A stretch of 17,164 nucleotides of DNA from an uncultured Lachnospiraceae bacterium. GTDB taxonomy: Bacteria; Bacillota; Clostridia; Lachnospirales; Lachnospiraceae. Of the stretch, positions 1 to 7,152 are shown piece by piece. Both the position numbers and the translations under genes were made by a program. The stretch covers positions 1 through 17,164 of the forward strand of contig CABSEG010000065.1 in the NCBI GenBank assembly GCA_902476645.1. Direction: 5' to 3'. A model generated the notes under the pieces. The model did not search any database. It worked only from the letters and a program-made list of their open reading frames with translations, and was not told the origin of the DNA. The stretch's first letter is position 1. Each line of letters starts with the position of its first letter.

Positions 1-5
1 AAAGT

Positions 6-52
6 GGAGCTGTTGCTCCAGTAGATTATCTATCTACTTTTGCAACAGCCCC
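6..52. terminator. Nested inverted repeat at window edge, probable terminator after dut
   Basis: Outer arms 6-16 and 42-52 pair over 11 bp (one G-U on the minus-strand RNA). Inside them, 20-26 and 32-38 pair over 7 bp around a 5-nt loop, with a 3x3 internal loop between the two stems. It begins 10 nt downstream of the dut stop on the minus strand. The U-tract on that strand is short and cut by the window edge (ACTTT); the plus side is followed by CCCTTTGTTATTTT, so it may serve a plus-strand gene outside the window. The motif GGCTGTTGCAAAA also resembles some insertion-sequence ends, but no transposase is visible. Confidence 0.5.
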
Positions 53-62
53 TTTGTTATTT

Positions 63-578
63 TCATGCTCCGGTGGTACTTCCAAGTCCTCCATTTCGGA
101 TTTCGCTGACCTCATCGTCCACTGTAATCCCGTATTCCATGAAGATACCCTGCATAAAACCGGTTCCTTGCTCTATGGTAACAGTCTTCTTCTCCCGGCT
201 GTCATTAGTCATCTTTACAAACATATGCCCCTCGTTGTCGGAATAAAAATAGTCGCTGTCTATAATACCCACAGTATTGTCCATTTGCAGCCGATACTTA
301 AAGCCCAATCCGCTTCTGGGATAACACTGAAGCACCCAGCCTTCTTCCATCTGCACACGGATTCCTGTAGGCATTTTGATGCTTTCTCCCGGACCCAGCG
401 TGATGGTATCTGGCGCGAAAAAATCGTAGCCTGCGGAGCCGGTAGTAGCTCTTTTTGGCAGTTTTAAGTCTTCATATAGTTTACGTATTTTATCTTCCCC
501 TGCAGTCCCATCCATTTGGCTCCAGCTTTTTTGAAACTGCTCAAAGCTGACTTTGTAAAATTTTGCGATTCTCTTCAT
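63..578 (-). CDS. dut: dUTP diphosphatase (trimeric dUTPase family)
   Basis: Hydrolyses dUTP to dUMP and pyrophosphate in the cytoplasm, keeping uracil out of DNA and supplying dUMP for thymidylate synthesis. At 171 aa it shows all five trimeric dUTPase motifs in order: SAGYDFFAPD (motif 1), PRSGLGFKYRL (2), NTVGIIDSDY (3, with the catalytic Asp), a motif-4 equivalent around GTGFMQGIF, and the C-terminal glycine-rich arm GGLGSTTGA (5). An N-terminal extension of about 40 residues precedes motif 1, as in clostridial members I know. The open frame extends upstream to 662, but the ATG at 578 has a clear AGGAGA ribosome site 4-5 nt away, and the longer form would overlap the transporter gene. It follows the ATPase gene by 28 nt in the same direction, so it is probably the last gene of that operon. 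Confidence 0.9.
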   Translation of the reverse strand: MKRIAKFYKVSFEQFQKSWSQMDGTAGEDKIRKLYEDLKLPKRATTGSAGYDFFAPDTITLGPGESIKMPTGIRVQMEEGWVLQCYPRSGLGFKYRLQMDNTVGIIDSDYFYSDNEGHMFVKMTNDSREKKTVTIEQGTGFMQGIFMEYGITVDDEVSEIRNGGLGSTTGA

Positions 579-606
579 AAGATCTCCTCTCTGTCGCCTT
601 TTCGTC

Positions 607-1380
607 TTAATTTCCACACTCAATGCTGATTTCGTTAAACAAATCCAACACCTGATCCACATCCATGTTCTCTTTTTCTTTCCCCTTCTTGTCCAATATG
701 ATCTTCCCCTGGTGCATCATGATCAACCGGTCTCCATATGCGACGGCATGTCTTAAATTATGAGTCACCATAATAGAGGTGAGTTTTTTCTCCCTCACAA
801 CCTGATCGGTCAGCTCCATATTGATCTGGGCTGTCTTAGGATCCAAAGCCGCCGTATGTTCATCCAGAATCAAAAACTCAATGGGCGTCATCGTAGACAT
901 CAAAAGGGCCATGGCCTGACGCTGTCCTCCTGAAAGAGCTCCCACCTTCACATCCATTTTATCCTCCAGCCCCAGATTCAACGGACGAAGCAGTTCCCGG
1001 TATACCTCTCTGCGTTTTTTTTGCACACATCGCCCCAGATTGTAGGAAGTGCCCTTGTGATCCGCAAGAGCCATATTTTCCATAATGGTCATGGAAGGGC
1101 AGGTACCCATGGCAGGATTCTGAAAGACTCTGCCAATCTTGTCCAACCGCTTATACTCTTTAAGGTTCGTGATATCCCTCCCGTTCATCACAATGTGCCC
1201 CTCATCCACATCAATACTTCCGCAAATAATATTTAAAAGGGAGGTTTTTCCGGAACCATTACTGCCAACCACTGAGACAAACTCCCCCTCATCCACAGAA
1301 ACGTTGAAGTCCTGAAACAGACACAGTTCATTTATAGTTCCCGGGTGATAGCACTTATAAATATGTTTTAACTCAAGCAT
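607..1380 (-). CDS. trpZ: ABC transporter ATP-binding protein, TrpXYZ type (tryptophan uptake)
   Basis: Cytoplasmic ATPase that powers the adjoining permease. The 257-aa protein has a complete nucleotide-binding domain: Walker A GSNGSGKT (39-46), Q-loop Gln87, signature LSGGQ (149-153), Walker B FLILDE (169-174) and switch His207 in VTHNL. Its start overlaps the permease stop by 8 nt, and a GGAAGGTGA ribosome site lies upstream, so translation is probably coupled. It belongs to the uncharacterised ATPase group (COG1101 type) that accompanies COG4120 permeases and COG2984 binding proteins; that assignment is from memory of the families. The tryptophan assignment is inferred from the T-box specifier upstream of the operon, not from this protein's sequence. 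Confidence 0.87.
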   Translation of the reverse strand: MLELKHIYKCYHPGTINELCLFQDFNVSVDEGEFVSVVGSNGSGKTSLLNIICGSIDVDEGHIVMNGRDITNLKEYKRLDKIGRVFQNPAMGTCPSMTIMENMALADHKGTSYNLGRCVQKKRREVYRELLRPLNLGLEDKMDVKVGALSGGQRQAMALLMSTMTPIEFLILDEHTAALDPKTAQINMELTDQVVREKKLTSIMVTHNLRHAVAYGDRLIMMHQGKIILDKKGKEKENMDVDQVLDLFNEISIECGN

Positions 1381-2257
1381 GGATCTTCACCTTCCTTTTT
1401 CTCTCCATTCCCACCACCAAAATCACCAGGAATAAAGCAGCTGTGATCAGCTTTAGATCTGAAGACTCAAAGCCAAGCTGGATTGCCAGAGCTACGCAAC
1501 CTTTATAGAGAACAGAACCAATGATCACGCTGCTGGTCACTTTTATCAGTGTCACCTTTTTAAACAGGCTGGTCCCGATGATCCCACTGGCCAGACCAAT
1601 TACCACGGTTCCCGTCCCCATGGAAATGTCAAAATACCTTTGCTGCTGTGCAAAAATACAGCCGCTTAGGGCTACAAGGCCATTTGCGATGGCAAGCCCC
1701 ACAATCTTTACCAGTCCCTTATCCACCCCCAGGGAGGTAACGATCCGTTCGTTATCCCCAACAGCTCTCAGAAGCATTCCGGACTTTGTACTTAAATACC
1801 AGTCCAGCAGATACTTTGCAGCCAGGGTAATCACCAGTACGATCACCAGCACTTTTACAGAGCTTAATGCTCCCGAAAACAGATTATTTATCAAATCGTT
1901 TTCAAAAATTGTAGTCTTATTGTAAATGGGAAGATTGGCCTTTCCGGCAACGCGCAGATTCACGGTATACAAAGCAGTCATCATGATAATTCCTGAAAGC
2001 AGATCCCGAACCTTTAGCTTTACATGAATCAACCCCGTCAGAATCCCCACAAATCCTCCTGCCAAAAGGCAAACTGGAAGCGTCAGTAAGGGATTAACGC
2101 CCCTGCTGATCAAAATGGCCGTTATGGCAGCCCCCATAGGAAAGCTTCCATCCACTGTCAAATCCGGAAAATCCAGAATCTTATAAGTAATATAAACGCC
2201 CAGAGCCATGATGGCATAAATCATTCCCTGTTCAAAAACGCTTAACAGTAATTCCAT
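1373..2257 (-). CDS. trpY: ABC transporter permease, TrpXYZ type (tryptophan uptake)
   Basis: Integral membrane subunit of the transporter encoded with its neighbours. The 294-aa protein is mostly hydrophobic, with about eight predicted membrane segments (for example residues 8-27, 41-60, 62-82, 131-150, 211-230 and 270-287) and a basic C-terminal tail (MERKRKVKIHA). The early stretch around LDFPDLTVDGSFPMGAA is typical of the COG4120 permease group related to branched-chain amino-acid permeases. The ATG at 2257 has a near-perfect AGGAGG site, spaced 6 nt, that begins right after the binding-protein stop; the gap between the two genes is 12 nt. One gene pair for one permease suggests a homodimeric channel. 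Tryptophan as substrate is inferred from the leader RNA. Confidence 0.87.
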   Translation of the reverse strand: MELLLSVFEQGMIYAIMALGVYITYKILDFPDLTVDGSFPMGAAITAILISRGVNPLLTLPVCLLAGGFVGILTGLIHVKLKVRDLLSGIIMMTALYTVNLRVAGKANLPIYNKTTIFENDLINNLFSGALSSVKVLVIVLVITLAAKYLLDWYLSTKSGMLLRAVGDNERIVTSLGVDKGLVKIVGLAIANGLVALSGCIFAQQQRYFDISMGTGTVVIGLASGIIGTSLFKKVTLIKVTSSVIIGSVLYKGCVALAIQLGFESSDLKLITAALFLVILVVGMERKRKVKIHA

Positions 2258-2269
2258 AGGTTCCTCCTG

Positions 2270-3301
2270 TTATTCCACCACAATCTCATCAAATAGTTCC
2301 GCCGCCTGGGAAACATAGCTTTCATCCATGGTGATTCCCAGGTCCTCGGCAACTTTCGTATTCCCGTAGAAACTGGGCTGGCTGATCACCTCATACTTCA
2401 TCTCACTGGCCTCTGCTTCCCCTTTTAGCACCTTAGCTGCCATAGCTCCTGTCTGTTTGCCCAATTGTACATAGTCAATCCCCATAGAAGCCATGCAACC
2501 ATTCCGAACCTGCTCCACTTCGGATCCGAAAACCGGAATTCCCCGGTCATTAGCCGCTGACAGTACAGTCTGCAAAGCGGAAACCACGGTGTTGTCCGTC
2601 AGGTTGGTAAGACAATCTACCTTAGCGGTCAAATCTTTGGCTGCCATCTCCACATCCGCAATCGTGTTGATACCCGTATCCACAATCTCAAATCCATAGT
2701 CGGGAGCATACGTTTTGTACTCTGCTATGGTACTCTCCGAATTGGTCTCGCTGGTGGTATAGAGTATTCCGATCTTTTTGGCCTCCGGCAGCATAGCCCG
2801 GATCATCTCCAACTGCTCTTTTACGGGAAGTGCATCTGAGGTTCCCGTAATATTTCCCACAGAGTTTCCTTCCTCATCTGCCAACCCTGCGGCCACCGGA
2901 TCGGATATAGCCGTATAAACCACTGGGATATCTTTCTCCATACAGCTATTGTAAGCGCTCATGGCAGCCGGAGTGGCGATCGCGCAGATCAGATCCACCT
3001 TTTTTGACACAAAGTTGTCTGCAATCGTAGACGCAGTACCCGTGTCTGCCTGGGCGTTCTCAAAGAGTACCTCCAAGTTTACTCCCTCCTCAATACCGGC
3101 CTCCTTTAACCCCTCTAAAAATCCTTTCCGGCAGTTATCCAAAGAGCCATGTTCCGCAAACTGGGAGATTCCAACCGTATAACTTTGCCCCTCCTGGCTG
3201 CTTTTTTCCTCTTTCTCTTTTGCAATGGAAGAGGCACAGCCGGCCAACATTCCCATTGCCAACAGGATACCTGTCATCCCAACCAGTAATCTCTTTTTCA
3301 T
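2270..3301 (-). CDS. trpX: ABC transporter substrate-binding lipoprotein, TrpXYZ type
   Basis: Extracellular, membrane-anchored binding protein that hands the solute to the permease. The 343-aa protein starts with a lipoprotein signal: MKKRLLVG, a hydrophobic stretch, then the lipobox L-A-G-C with the lipidated Cys at 22. A Glu/Lys/Ser-rich linker follows, then a two-lobed periplasmic-binding fold of the ABC_sub_bind family (PF04392 type), with stretches such as YTVGISQFAEHGSLD and DLICAIATPAAMSAYNS. The open frame runs up to 3421, but ATG 3301 has AAGGAGAGG upstream and begins the signal peptide, so it is preferred. First gene of the operon, about 105 nt downstream of the T-box terminator. 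The upstream RNA suggests expression rises when charged tRNA-Trp is scarce. Confidence 0.88.
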   Translation of the reverse strand: MKKRLLVGMTGILLAMGMLAGCASSIAKEKEEKSSQEGQSYTVGISQFAEHGSLDNCRKGFLEGLKEAGIEEGVNLEVLFENAQADTGTASTIADNFVSKKVDLICAIATPAAMSAYNSCMEKDIPVVYTAISDPVAAGLADEEGNSVGNITGTSDALPVKEQLEMIRAMLPEAKKIGILYTTSETNSESTIAEYKTYAPDYGFEIVDTGINTIADVEMAAKDLTAKVDCLTNLTDNTVVSALQTVLSAANDRGIPVFGSEVEQVRNGCMASMGIDYVQLGKQTGAMAAKVLKGEAEASEMKYEVISQPSFYGNTKVAEDLGITMDESYVSQAAELFDEIVVE

Positions 3302-3406
3302 TTGAATCCTCTCCTTTTCTTTTTGTCGTTGTCCATAAGGATCAACATGGATTTTTGTTTTCGAAACAAAGCAGGCTGAACCGAAGGATCTCATTTTCCG
3401 GCAATG

Positions 3407-3438
3407 AAAAAACCGTCTCAAGCTTACGCTTGAGACGG
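3407..3438 (-). terminator. Intrinsic terminator of the T-box leader
   Basis: Perfect 11-bp stem (3413-3423 with 3428-3438) closed by a GUAA tetraloop and followed by six U residues (3412-3407) on the minus strand. Its 5' arm overlaps the 3' strand of the antiterminator, as expected for the alternative-structure switch. Confidence 0.93.
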
Positions 3439-3680
3439 TAATAAATACTTATTATCGCGGTACCACTCAACTTAACATCATGTTCTCTCTCGCATGTACA
3501 TCCATACACTCCTGATTGATAACGGGTTCGGTTCCCGACGGCGCCTACTGTCTTTGCAAAGTTCGGGCCGCCCTCAAAAGTCCATTCAACGTCTCATTCC
3601 ATACCGCATCTCACCGCCACGGCTCTCTGTTATTTCCTGTTGACGCCTACTTCTCTTTCTCGTCGGTTTTGCCTTTTGTT
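3407..3680 (-). promoter_or_regulatory. T-box riboswitch, tryptophan specifier (UGG)
   Basis: A tRNA-sensing leader on the minus strand. Visible parts, in transcription order: the AGUA side of the specifier loop, the distal Stem I element AGAGAGCCG, then GACGU-UGAA-UGG-A with specifier UGG at 3584-3582, a Stem III element GAACCCGUUAUC, the T-box core AGUGGUACCGCG (3467-3456), and a terminator. An antiterminator also fits: GAG, bulge UGGUACC, GCG, then UAAUAA pairing with UUAUUA, then CGU and CUC; this uses the 5' arm of the terminator. UGG is the only tryptophan codon. Uncharged tRNA-Trp should favour read-through into trpXYZ. Confidence 0.93.
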
Positions 3681-3686
3681 TGTTTC

Positions 3687-3715
3687 AGTGTAATACCTGA
3701 AATGAAATTTGTCAA
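3687..3715 (-). promoter_or_regulatory. Sigma-A-type promoter of the T-box/trpXYZ operon
   Basis: On the minus strand, a perfect -35 TTGACA (3715-3710), a 17-nt spacer and a -10 TACACT (3692-3687, 4 of 6 matches). The predicted start near 3680 lies just ahead of T-box Stem I. The promoter begins 17 nt after the ptsH stop. Confidence 0.75.
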
Positions 3716-3731
3716 GCAGCTTTTCTTTCGA

Positions 3732-3995
3732 CTATTCCCCCAGCCCGCTCTCAATGGCAGCAATGATATTTTTCAGGGCTTCCTCCTCATCTTCACCTTC
3801 ACAGACAAATTCCACCTCGTCACCTTCCTTGACACAGGCCCCCAGCACACTCAGAACACTTTTGGCATTCGCGCTTACTTCATGAAAGGTAAACGTAATC
3901 AGAGACTTATACTTCATTGCCTCTTTACACAGCACTCCTGCAGGCCTTAAATGAAGCCCTGTCGGATTTTTGATCACTACTTTCTGACTTACCAT
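3732..3995 (-). CDS. ptsH: HPr-family phosphocarrier protein
   Basis: Cytoplasmic phosphocarrier of the PEP:sugar phosphotransferase system, passing phosphate from Enzyme I to sugar-specific EIIA domains. At 87 aa it has the family's usual length. His15 lies in GLHLRPAG, the catalytic site, and Ser46 in NAKSVLSV, the HPr kinase site used in Gram-positive carbon catabolite control. Having both residues at canonical positions argues against a Crh-type paralogue, which lacks the His. It starts 2 nt after the cdaR stop, and its GGGGAGGA ribosome site overlaps the end of cdaR, so translation is likely coupled. There is no ptsI nearby. No terminator is seen between its stop and the T-box promoter, so read-through from this operon would meet the T-box leader. 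Confidence 0.92.
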   Translation of the reverse strand: MVSQKVVIKNPTGLHLRPAGVLCKEAMKYKSLITFTFHEVSANAKSVLSVLGACVKEGDEVEFVCEGEDEEEALKNIIAAIESGLGE

Positions 3996-3997
3996 AG

Positions 3998-5353
3998 CTA
4001 TTCCTCCCCGCTTGTTATCTCTTCTGCTTTTTTCACATTGACTGCTATTGTTACCTCATTTACCAACTCATACCCCTCCGGAAGCTTTATCTGAACCGGA
4101 ACAGTATACGTATCTTCTTCTTTACACTCACTCAAATCCAGTACTGCGGTAATCTTATCTGCAGTGATCGTCTCCATGTCTGCGCTCTCTGCCTGGATCT
4201 CTATCGGAAGCTGTTCGGCCGGGGTCAGGGAAATATCCATACCCTCCGGTTCCCCCTGGATCACCAGATTCTTTACCGGATATTGAATCGTGGTGGTTCC
4301 GATCTTTTCTATCTGTACTTCATAGTTAATTGTTGTAGAGGAATTTCGCTCCATAATCAGTTGCTTGCCCAAAAATTCTGACAAATCCAGGGATCCCTTT
4401 ACATTGGATGTGGCACCTTCCACAGAGACTGCGGCCGGAATCGTCAAAATCCCATCCAATTCCTTCAGAACGGTGGAGGAGCCTGCCAGATTTACCGTCT
4501 CAGGTGTAACCTTAATGCCTGTTACCCGATACCCATATGCCGGAGATCCGGTAGTCTGAATATCCAGCCGGATTCCTTCCTGAACCTCCCAGAGCGTGAT
4601 TCGCACATGACCTTCTGTAATCACCTTGCCATCCTCGGTCTTAATACGGATATTTCTCATAGTGCTCTCACTCAATGGATCTCCATTTTTGTCTAATATC
4701 TCAAAAGGTGCCGTGTAGGTGGTGCTGGTATTGATCCCTGACACATTCACGGTCAGATTCACTTTACCAATCCTCCCTATAACTTCCGGTGCCCCCCATA
4801 CCAATACAGAATCTCCTTCTTCAATCTGTGGGGTACCACTGGTTTCATATCCATTCTCCGGTTCCCCATCCATAACCACATTCACCACAAAGCTCTGCTC
4901 TGTTCCATCCTCTATACTAACCTTCAGGGAAGACGGGGAACAGGCGATATTTTCCCGGGATACACCGGCCGTCTCCTCTTTGAGCCGAACCTGAATAGGC
5001 ACCGTATTCATAGCATTTAACTCCTCCAAGTCTGCTCTTGCCTCAAAGTCATCGGCCCTCAGCTTCGATACCACGGAACGTCTGCCCGTTACCCGAACGG
5101 TAGTCTGGCTGGTTTCATTTCCATCTACGTCATTTAGCACCTGATACACCTGATTGGTATTTAACAGACTCTCACCGTTCACAATATTCACACTAACATC
5201 ATCGATATATACGGTCTGAATAGGATCCTCGCCGTTTACCACCATAAACCAGATGAAAAAGGCGATTAAAGCGGCAATGATCTTCAGGCCGAAATTATTG
5301 ATCAGCAGTTTCTTCCATCGAAACCCTTTACCTTGTTCTGCTGTTTTTTTCAT
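3998..5353 (-). CDS. cdaR: YbbR-domain protein, CdaR regulator of the diadenylate cyclase CdaA
   Basis: Membrane-anchored protein with an extracytoplasmic domain that in other Firmicutes interacts with and modulates CdaA. The 451-aa protein has a basic N-terminus, one membrane segment at about 22-40 (LKIIAALIAFFIWFMVV), and then four YbbR-type beta domains (approximately 45-130, 135-235, 245-335 and 345-440). The motif W(F)MVVNGEDPIQTVYIDDV at the membrane exit is typical. It ends in an acidic tail (EEITSGEE). It overlaps the end of cdaA by 26 nt, with AGGAAAAGGCAGGA just upstream of its ATG inside cdaA, which implies coupled translation and matched amounts. The cdaA-cdaR order is the standard Firmicutes arrangement; glmM, often third, is replaced here by ptsH. 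Confidence 0.92.
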   Translation of the reverse strand: MKKTAEQGKGFRWKKLLINNFGLKIIAALIAFFIWFMVVNGEDPIQTVYIDDVSVNIVNGESLLNTNQVYQVLNDVDGNETSQTTVRVTGRRSVVSKLRADDFEARADLEELNAMNTVPIQVRLKEETAGVSRENIACSPSSLKVSIEDGTEQSFVVNVVMDGEPENGYETSGTPQIEEGDSVLVWGAPEVIGRIGKVNLTVNVSGINTSTTYTAPFEILDKNGDPLSESTMRNIRIKTEDGKVITEGHVRITLWEVQEGIRLDIQTTGSPAYGYRVTGIKVTPETVNLAGSSTVLKELDGILTIPAAVSVEGATSNVKGSLDLSEFLGKQLIMERNSSTTINYEVQIEKIGTTTIQYPVKNLVIQGEPEGMDISLTPAEQLPIEIQAESADMETITADKITAVLDLSECKEEDTYTVPVQIKLPEGYELVNEVTIAVNVKKAEEITSGEE

Positions 5354-6239
5354 TCCTGCCTTTTCCTTTCCAAAGCCTACTAAACTTCTTGGTATCCACA
5401 GTCTTATTCTGTAGCTGTACGAGCCGCTCCCGCAGCTGCTCCGCAGTCACGTTTCTCGTAAGCTCTCCCCTGCTTGCCAGGGAAATCGCGCCCGTCTCCT
5501 CTGAAACGATGATCGTTAGAGAATCCGTCACCTCGCTGATTCCCACGCCGGCCCTGTGCCTGGTTCCCAATTCTTTGCTCAAATCCATATTGTCAGATAA
5601 TGGTAAATAGCAAGTAGCCGACACGATTCGGTTGCCTCTGACGATAATCGCGCCATCGTGCAGAGGGGTATTATGTTCAAAAATATTAATCAAAAGCTGG
5701 CTTGTAACAATGGAATCCAGCGCGATACCCGTGCGCTCATATTCCGCCAGAGTTTCGTTTTGTTCAATTACAATCAATGCGCCGGTCTTGGCCTTGGCCA
5801 TCTCCACGCAACCCTTCACCAGCTCATTGATGGTCTTATCGCTAAACAGCTCTTTGACTTCTCTTACCGCGTCTATGGGAATCAGACTCTCAATAATCTT
5901 CTTTTCCCCTAATTGCTCTAATGCCTTTCGAAGCTCTGGCTGAAATATAACTACCAAAGCTGTCAAAGACAGATCCAATCCCTTGCTGATGATAAACTGA
6001 ATCGTTCCCATTTCAAAAATATATGCCATTGCAATAAAACAGAGCAAAAATAACATGCCCTTCAGCAAGGTCCATGCCCTGGTTTCCCGAATCCAGATCA
6101 GGATGTGATAAATTAAAAAGGAGAGAATCAAAATCTCCACCAGATCAATCACTCCAAACTGGATAGACGCAAAGCTAGGCATCTGAAGCCAAGACAAGTA
6201 GTCTGTAAAGAACGACTTAATACTCCCCATGGTTCTCAC
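5328..6239 (-). CDS. cdaA: Diadenylate cyclase CdaA (c-di-AMP synthase)
   Basis: Makes cyclic di-AMP from two ATP; c-di-AMP controls potassium and osmolyte homeostasis and cell-wall state in Firmicutes. The 303-aa protein has about three N-terminal membrane segments (roughly 30-50, 57-76 and 79-98), then a cytoplasmic DAC domain with the signature DGA (195-197), RHRAGVG beginning at 227, and SEETG (246-250). The C-terminus is basic. The start is uncertain: GTG at 6239 sits 3-4 nt from AAGG, while ATG at 6230 (three residues shorter) sits about 12 nt from the same site. Either start overlaps the upstream membrane-protein gene, so coupling is likely. All catalytic motifs look intact. Confidence 0.94.
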   Translation of the reverse strand: MRTMGSIKSFFTDYLSWLQMPSFASIQFGVIDLVEILILSFLIYHILIWIRETRAWTLLKGMLFLLCFIAMAYIFEMGTIQFIISKGLDLSLTALVVIFQPELRKALEQLGEKKIIESLIPIDAVREVKELFSDKTINELVKGCVEMAKAKTGALIVIEQNETLAEYERTGIALDSIVTSQLLINIFEHNTPLHDGAIIVRGNRIVSATCYLPLSDNMDLSKELGTRHRAGVGISEVTDSLTIIVSEETGAISLASRGELTRNVTAEQLRERLVQLQNKTVDTKKFSRLWKGKGRNEKNSRTR

Positions 6240-7152
6240 GTCCCTTCTTGCGTTTTGGTACTGCCTTTACATAATAATAATACTCATCATCCTCAAATTG
6301 CACCTTTCTGGTATGGCGATAATCCAAGTGAAAAAACAACAGTTCCAGAATAATTGCCACAGCTACGGAAATCACAGTCCCCACAATGGAAGGAAAAATC
6401 AATTCTGTCAATCCAAGCGTCCATCCTCCGAACACGGTCACAATCAGGAAAGCGCCTGCTCCGGCTCCAATCCCGATACTCCAGGCATATTTCATTGCCA
6501 TCTTTCGTATCACATAAACCAACACCAAAACTGCAATCATAGCAATCAACATCAAAATCAGTTCTCTCTCCTGCCCGATTGCCTTCGCCATCTGCTCCAT
6601 TCGTCCCAGCAAATCTTCTGTCTCCTGGGCCGCTGTCCTTCCTTGGGTACCTGCCAGAGCCGAGACATCTGCCGCGCAAACCGCCCGCAGCCCGTAATAC
6701 AAAATGGTCCCCGCTGCAATCCCAATTCCTGCCAAGGGTGTGCCCACCAAGCCAAACGCCATTGGCGCCAGACATGGAATTCCAAAGGACAACGAGACAC
6801 CTGTAAGTACCAGGGCCAAGCCTTGTCTGGGCGCAATACCGAAGTAAAGCAGCAATACGATCCCGGTCATGGCTCCTCCCACAATCAGCGCCGGCAAGGA
6901 AAGCGCATAAAGATGCGCCAGGATCATACCGCCTGAAATCAACACGATGGCATTCCAGGGTAAAAAAGAGCAAAACAGTGCTAAAATCAATATAAGAAAC
7001 ACACTGTCCAGACTTCCCATATAGCCCATTTTCCCATTGATCTGCCAAAACAGCAAAAAGGCCAAAAGCAATTTTCCCACGGACAGCAGATACGTATCAT
7101 ATTTTTCGTAAACGTCTTCCAACCATTCTTTTAAACTAAGTATTGCTTCCAC
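6217..7152 (-). CDS. Unknown polytopic membrane protein upstream of cdaA
   Basis: I do not recognise a named family. With the start chosen here the product is 311 aa and about nine membrane segments can be counted, in two blocks: five or six between residues about 20 and 160, and three between about 198 and 275. A hydrophilic, charged linker (about 165-197, TQGRTAAQETEDLLGRMEQ) separates the blocks, and the tail is acidic then basic (EDDEYYYY, then PKRKKGRE). An ATG at 7170 would add six residues, but its purine-rich region abuts the start codon. GTG 7152 has AAGGAG 5-6 nt upstream, so I prefer it. The gene overlaps the preceding membrane-protein gene by 17 nt and cdaA by 14-23 nt. That strict packing suggests co-expression with the c-di-AMP enzyme. 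Function not known. Confidence 0.75.
   Translation of the reverse strand: MEAILSLKEWLEDVYEKYDTYLLSVGKLLLAFLLFWQINGKMGYMGSLDSVFLILILALFCSFLPWNAIVLISGGMILAHLYALSLPALIVGGAMTGIVLLLYFGIAPRQGLALVLTGVSLSFGIPCLAPMAFGLVGTPLAGIGIAAGTILYYGLRAVCAADVSALAGTQGRTAAQETEDLLGRMEQMAKAIGQERELILMLIAMIAVLVLVYVIRKMAMKYAWSIGIGAGAGAFLIVTVFGGWTLGLTELIFPSIVGTVISVAVAIILELLFFHLDYRHTRKVQFEDDEYYYYVKAVPKRKKGRENHGEY

Noticed and set aside
6229..6936. A 235-codon open frame on the plus strand across the membrane-protein gene
   Set aside because: Composition is biased to His, Gln, Asn, Ser and Cys, there is no ribosome site or recognisable motif, and it is antisense to a membrane protein with normal hydrophobic pattern.
6293..7048. 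A 251-codon open frame on the minus strand, shifted within the same membrane-protein gene
   Set aside because: It is an out-of-frame shadow rich in Arg, Cys and Asp; the coupled gene order and ribosome sites support the other frame.
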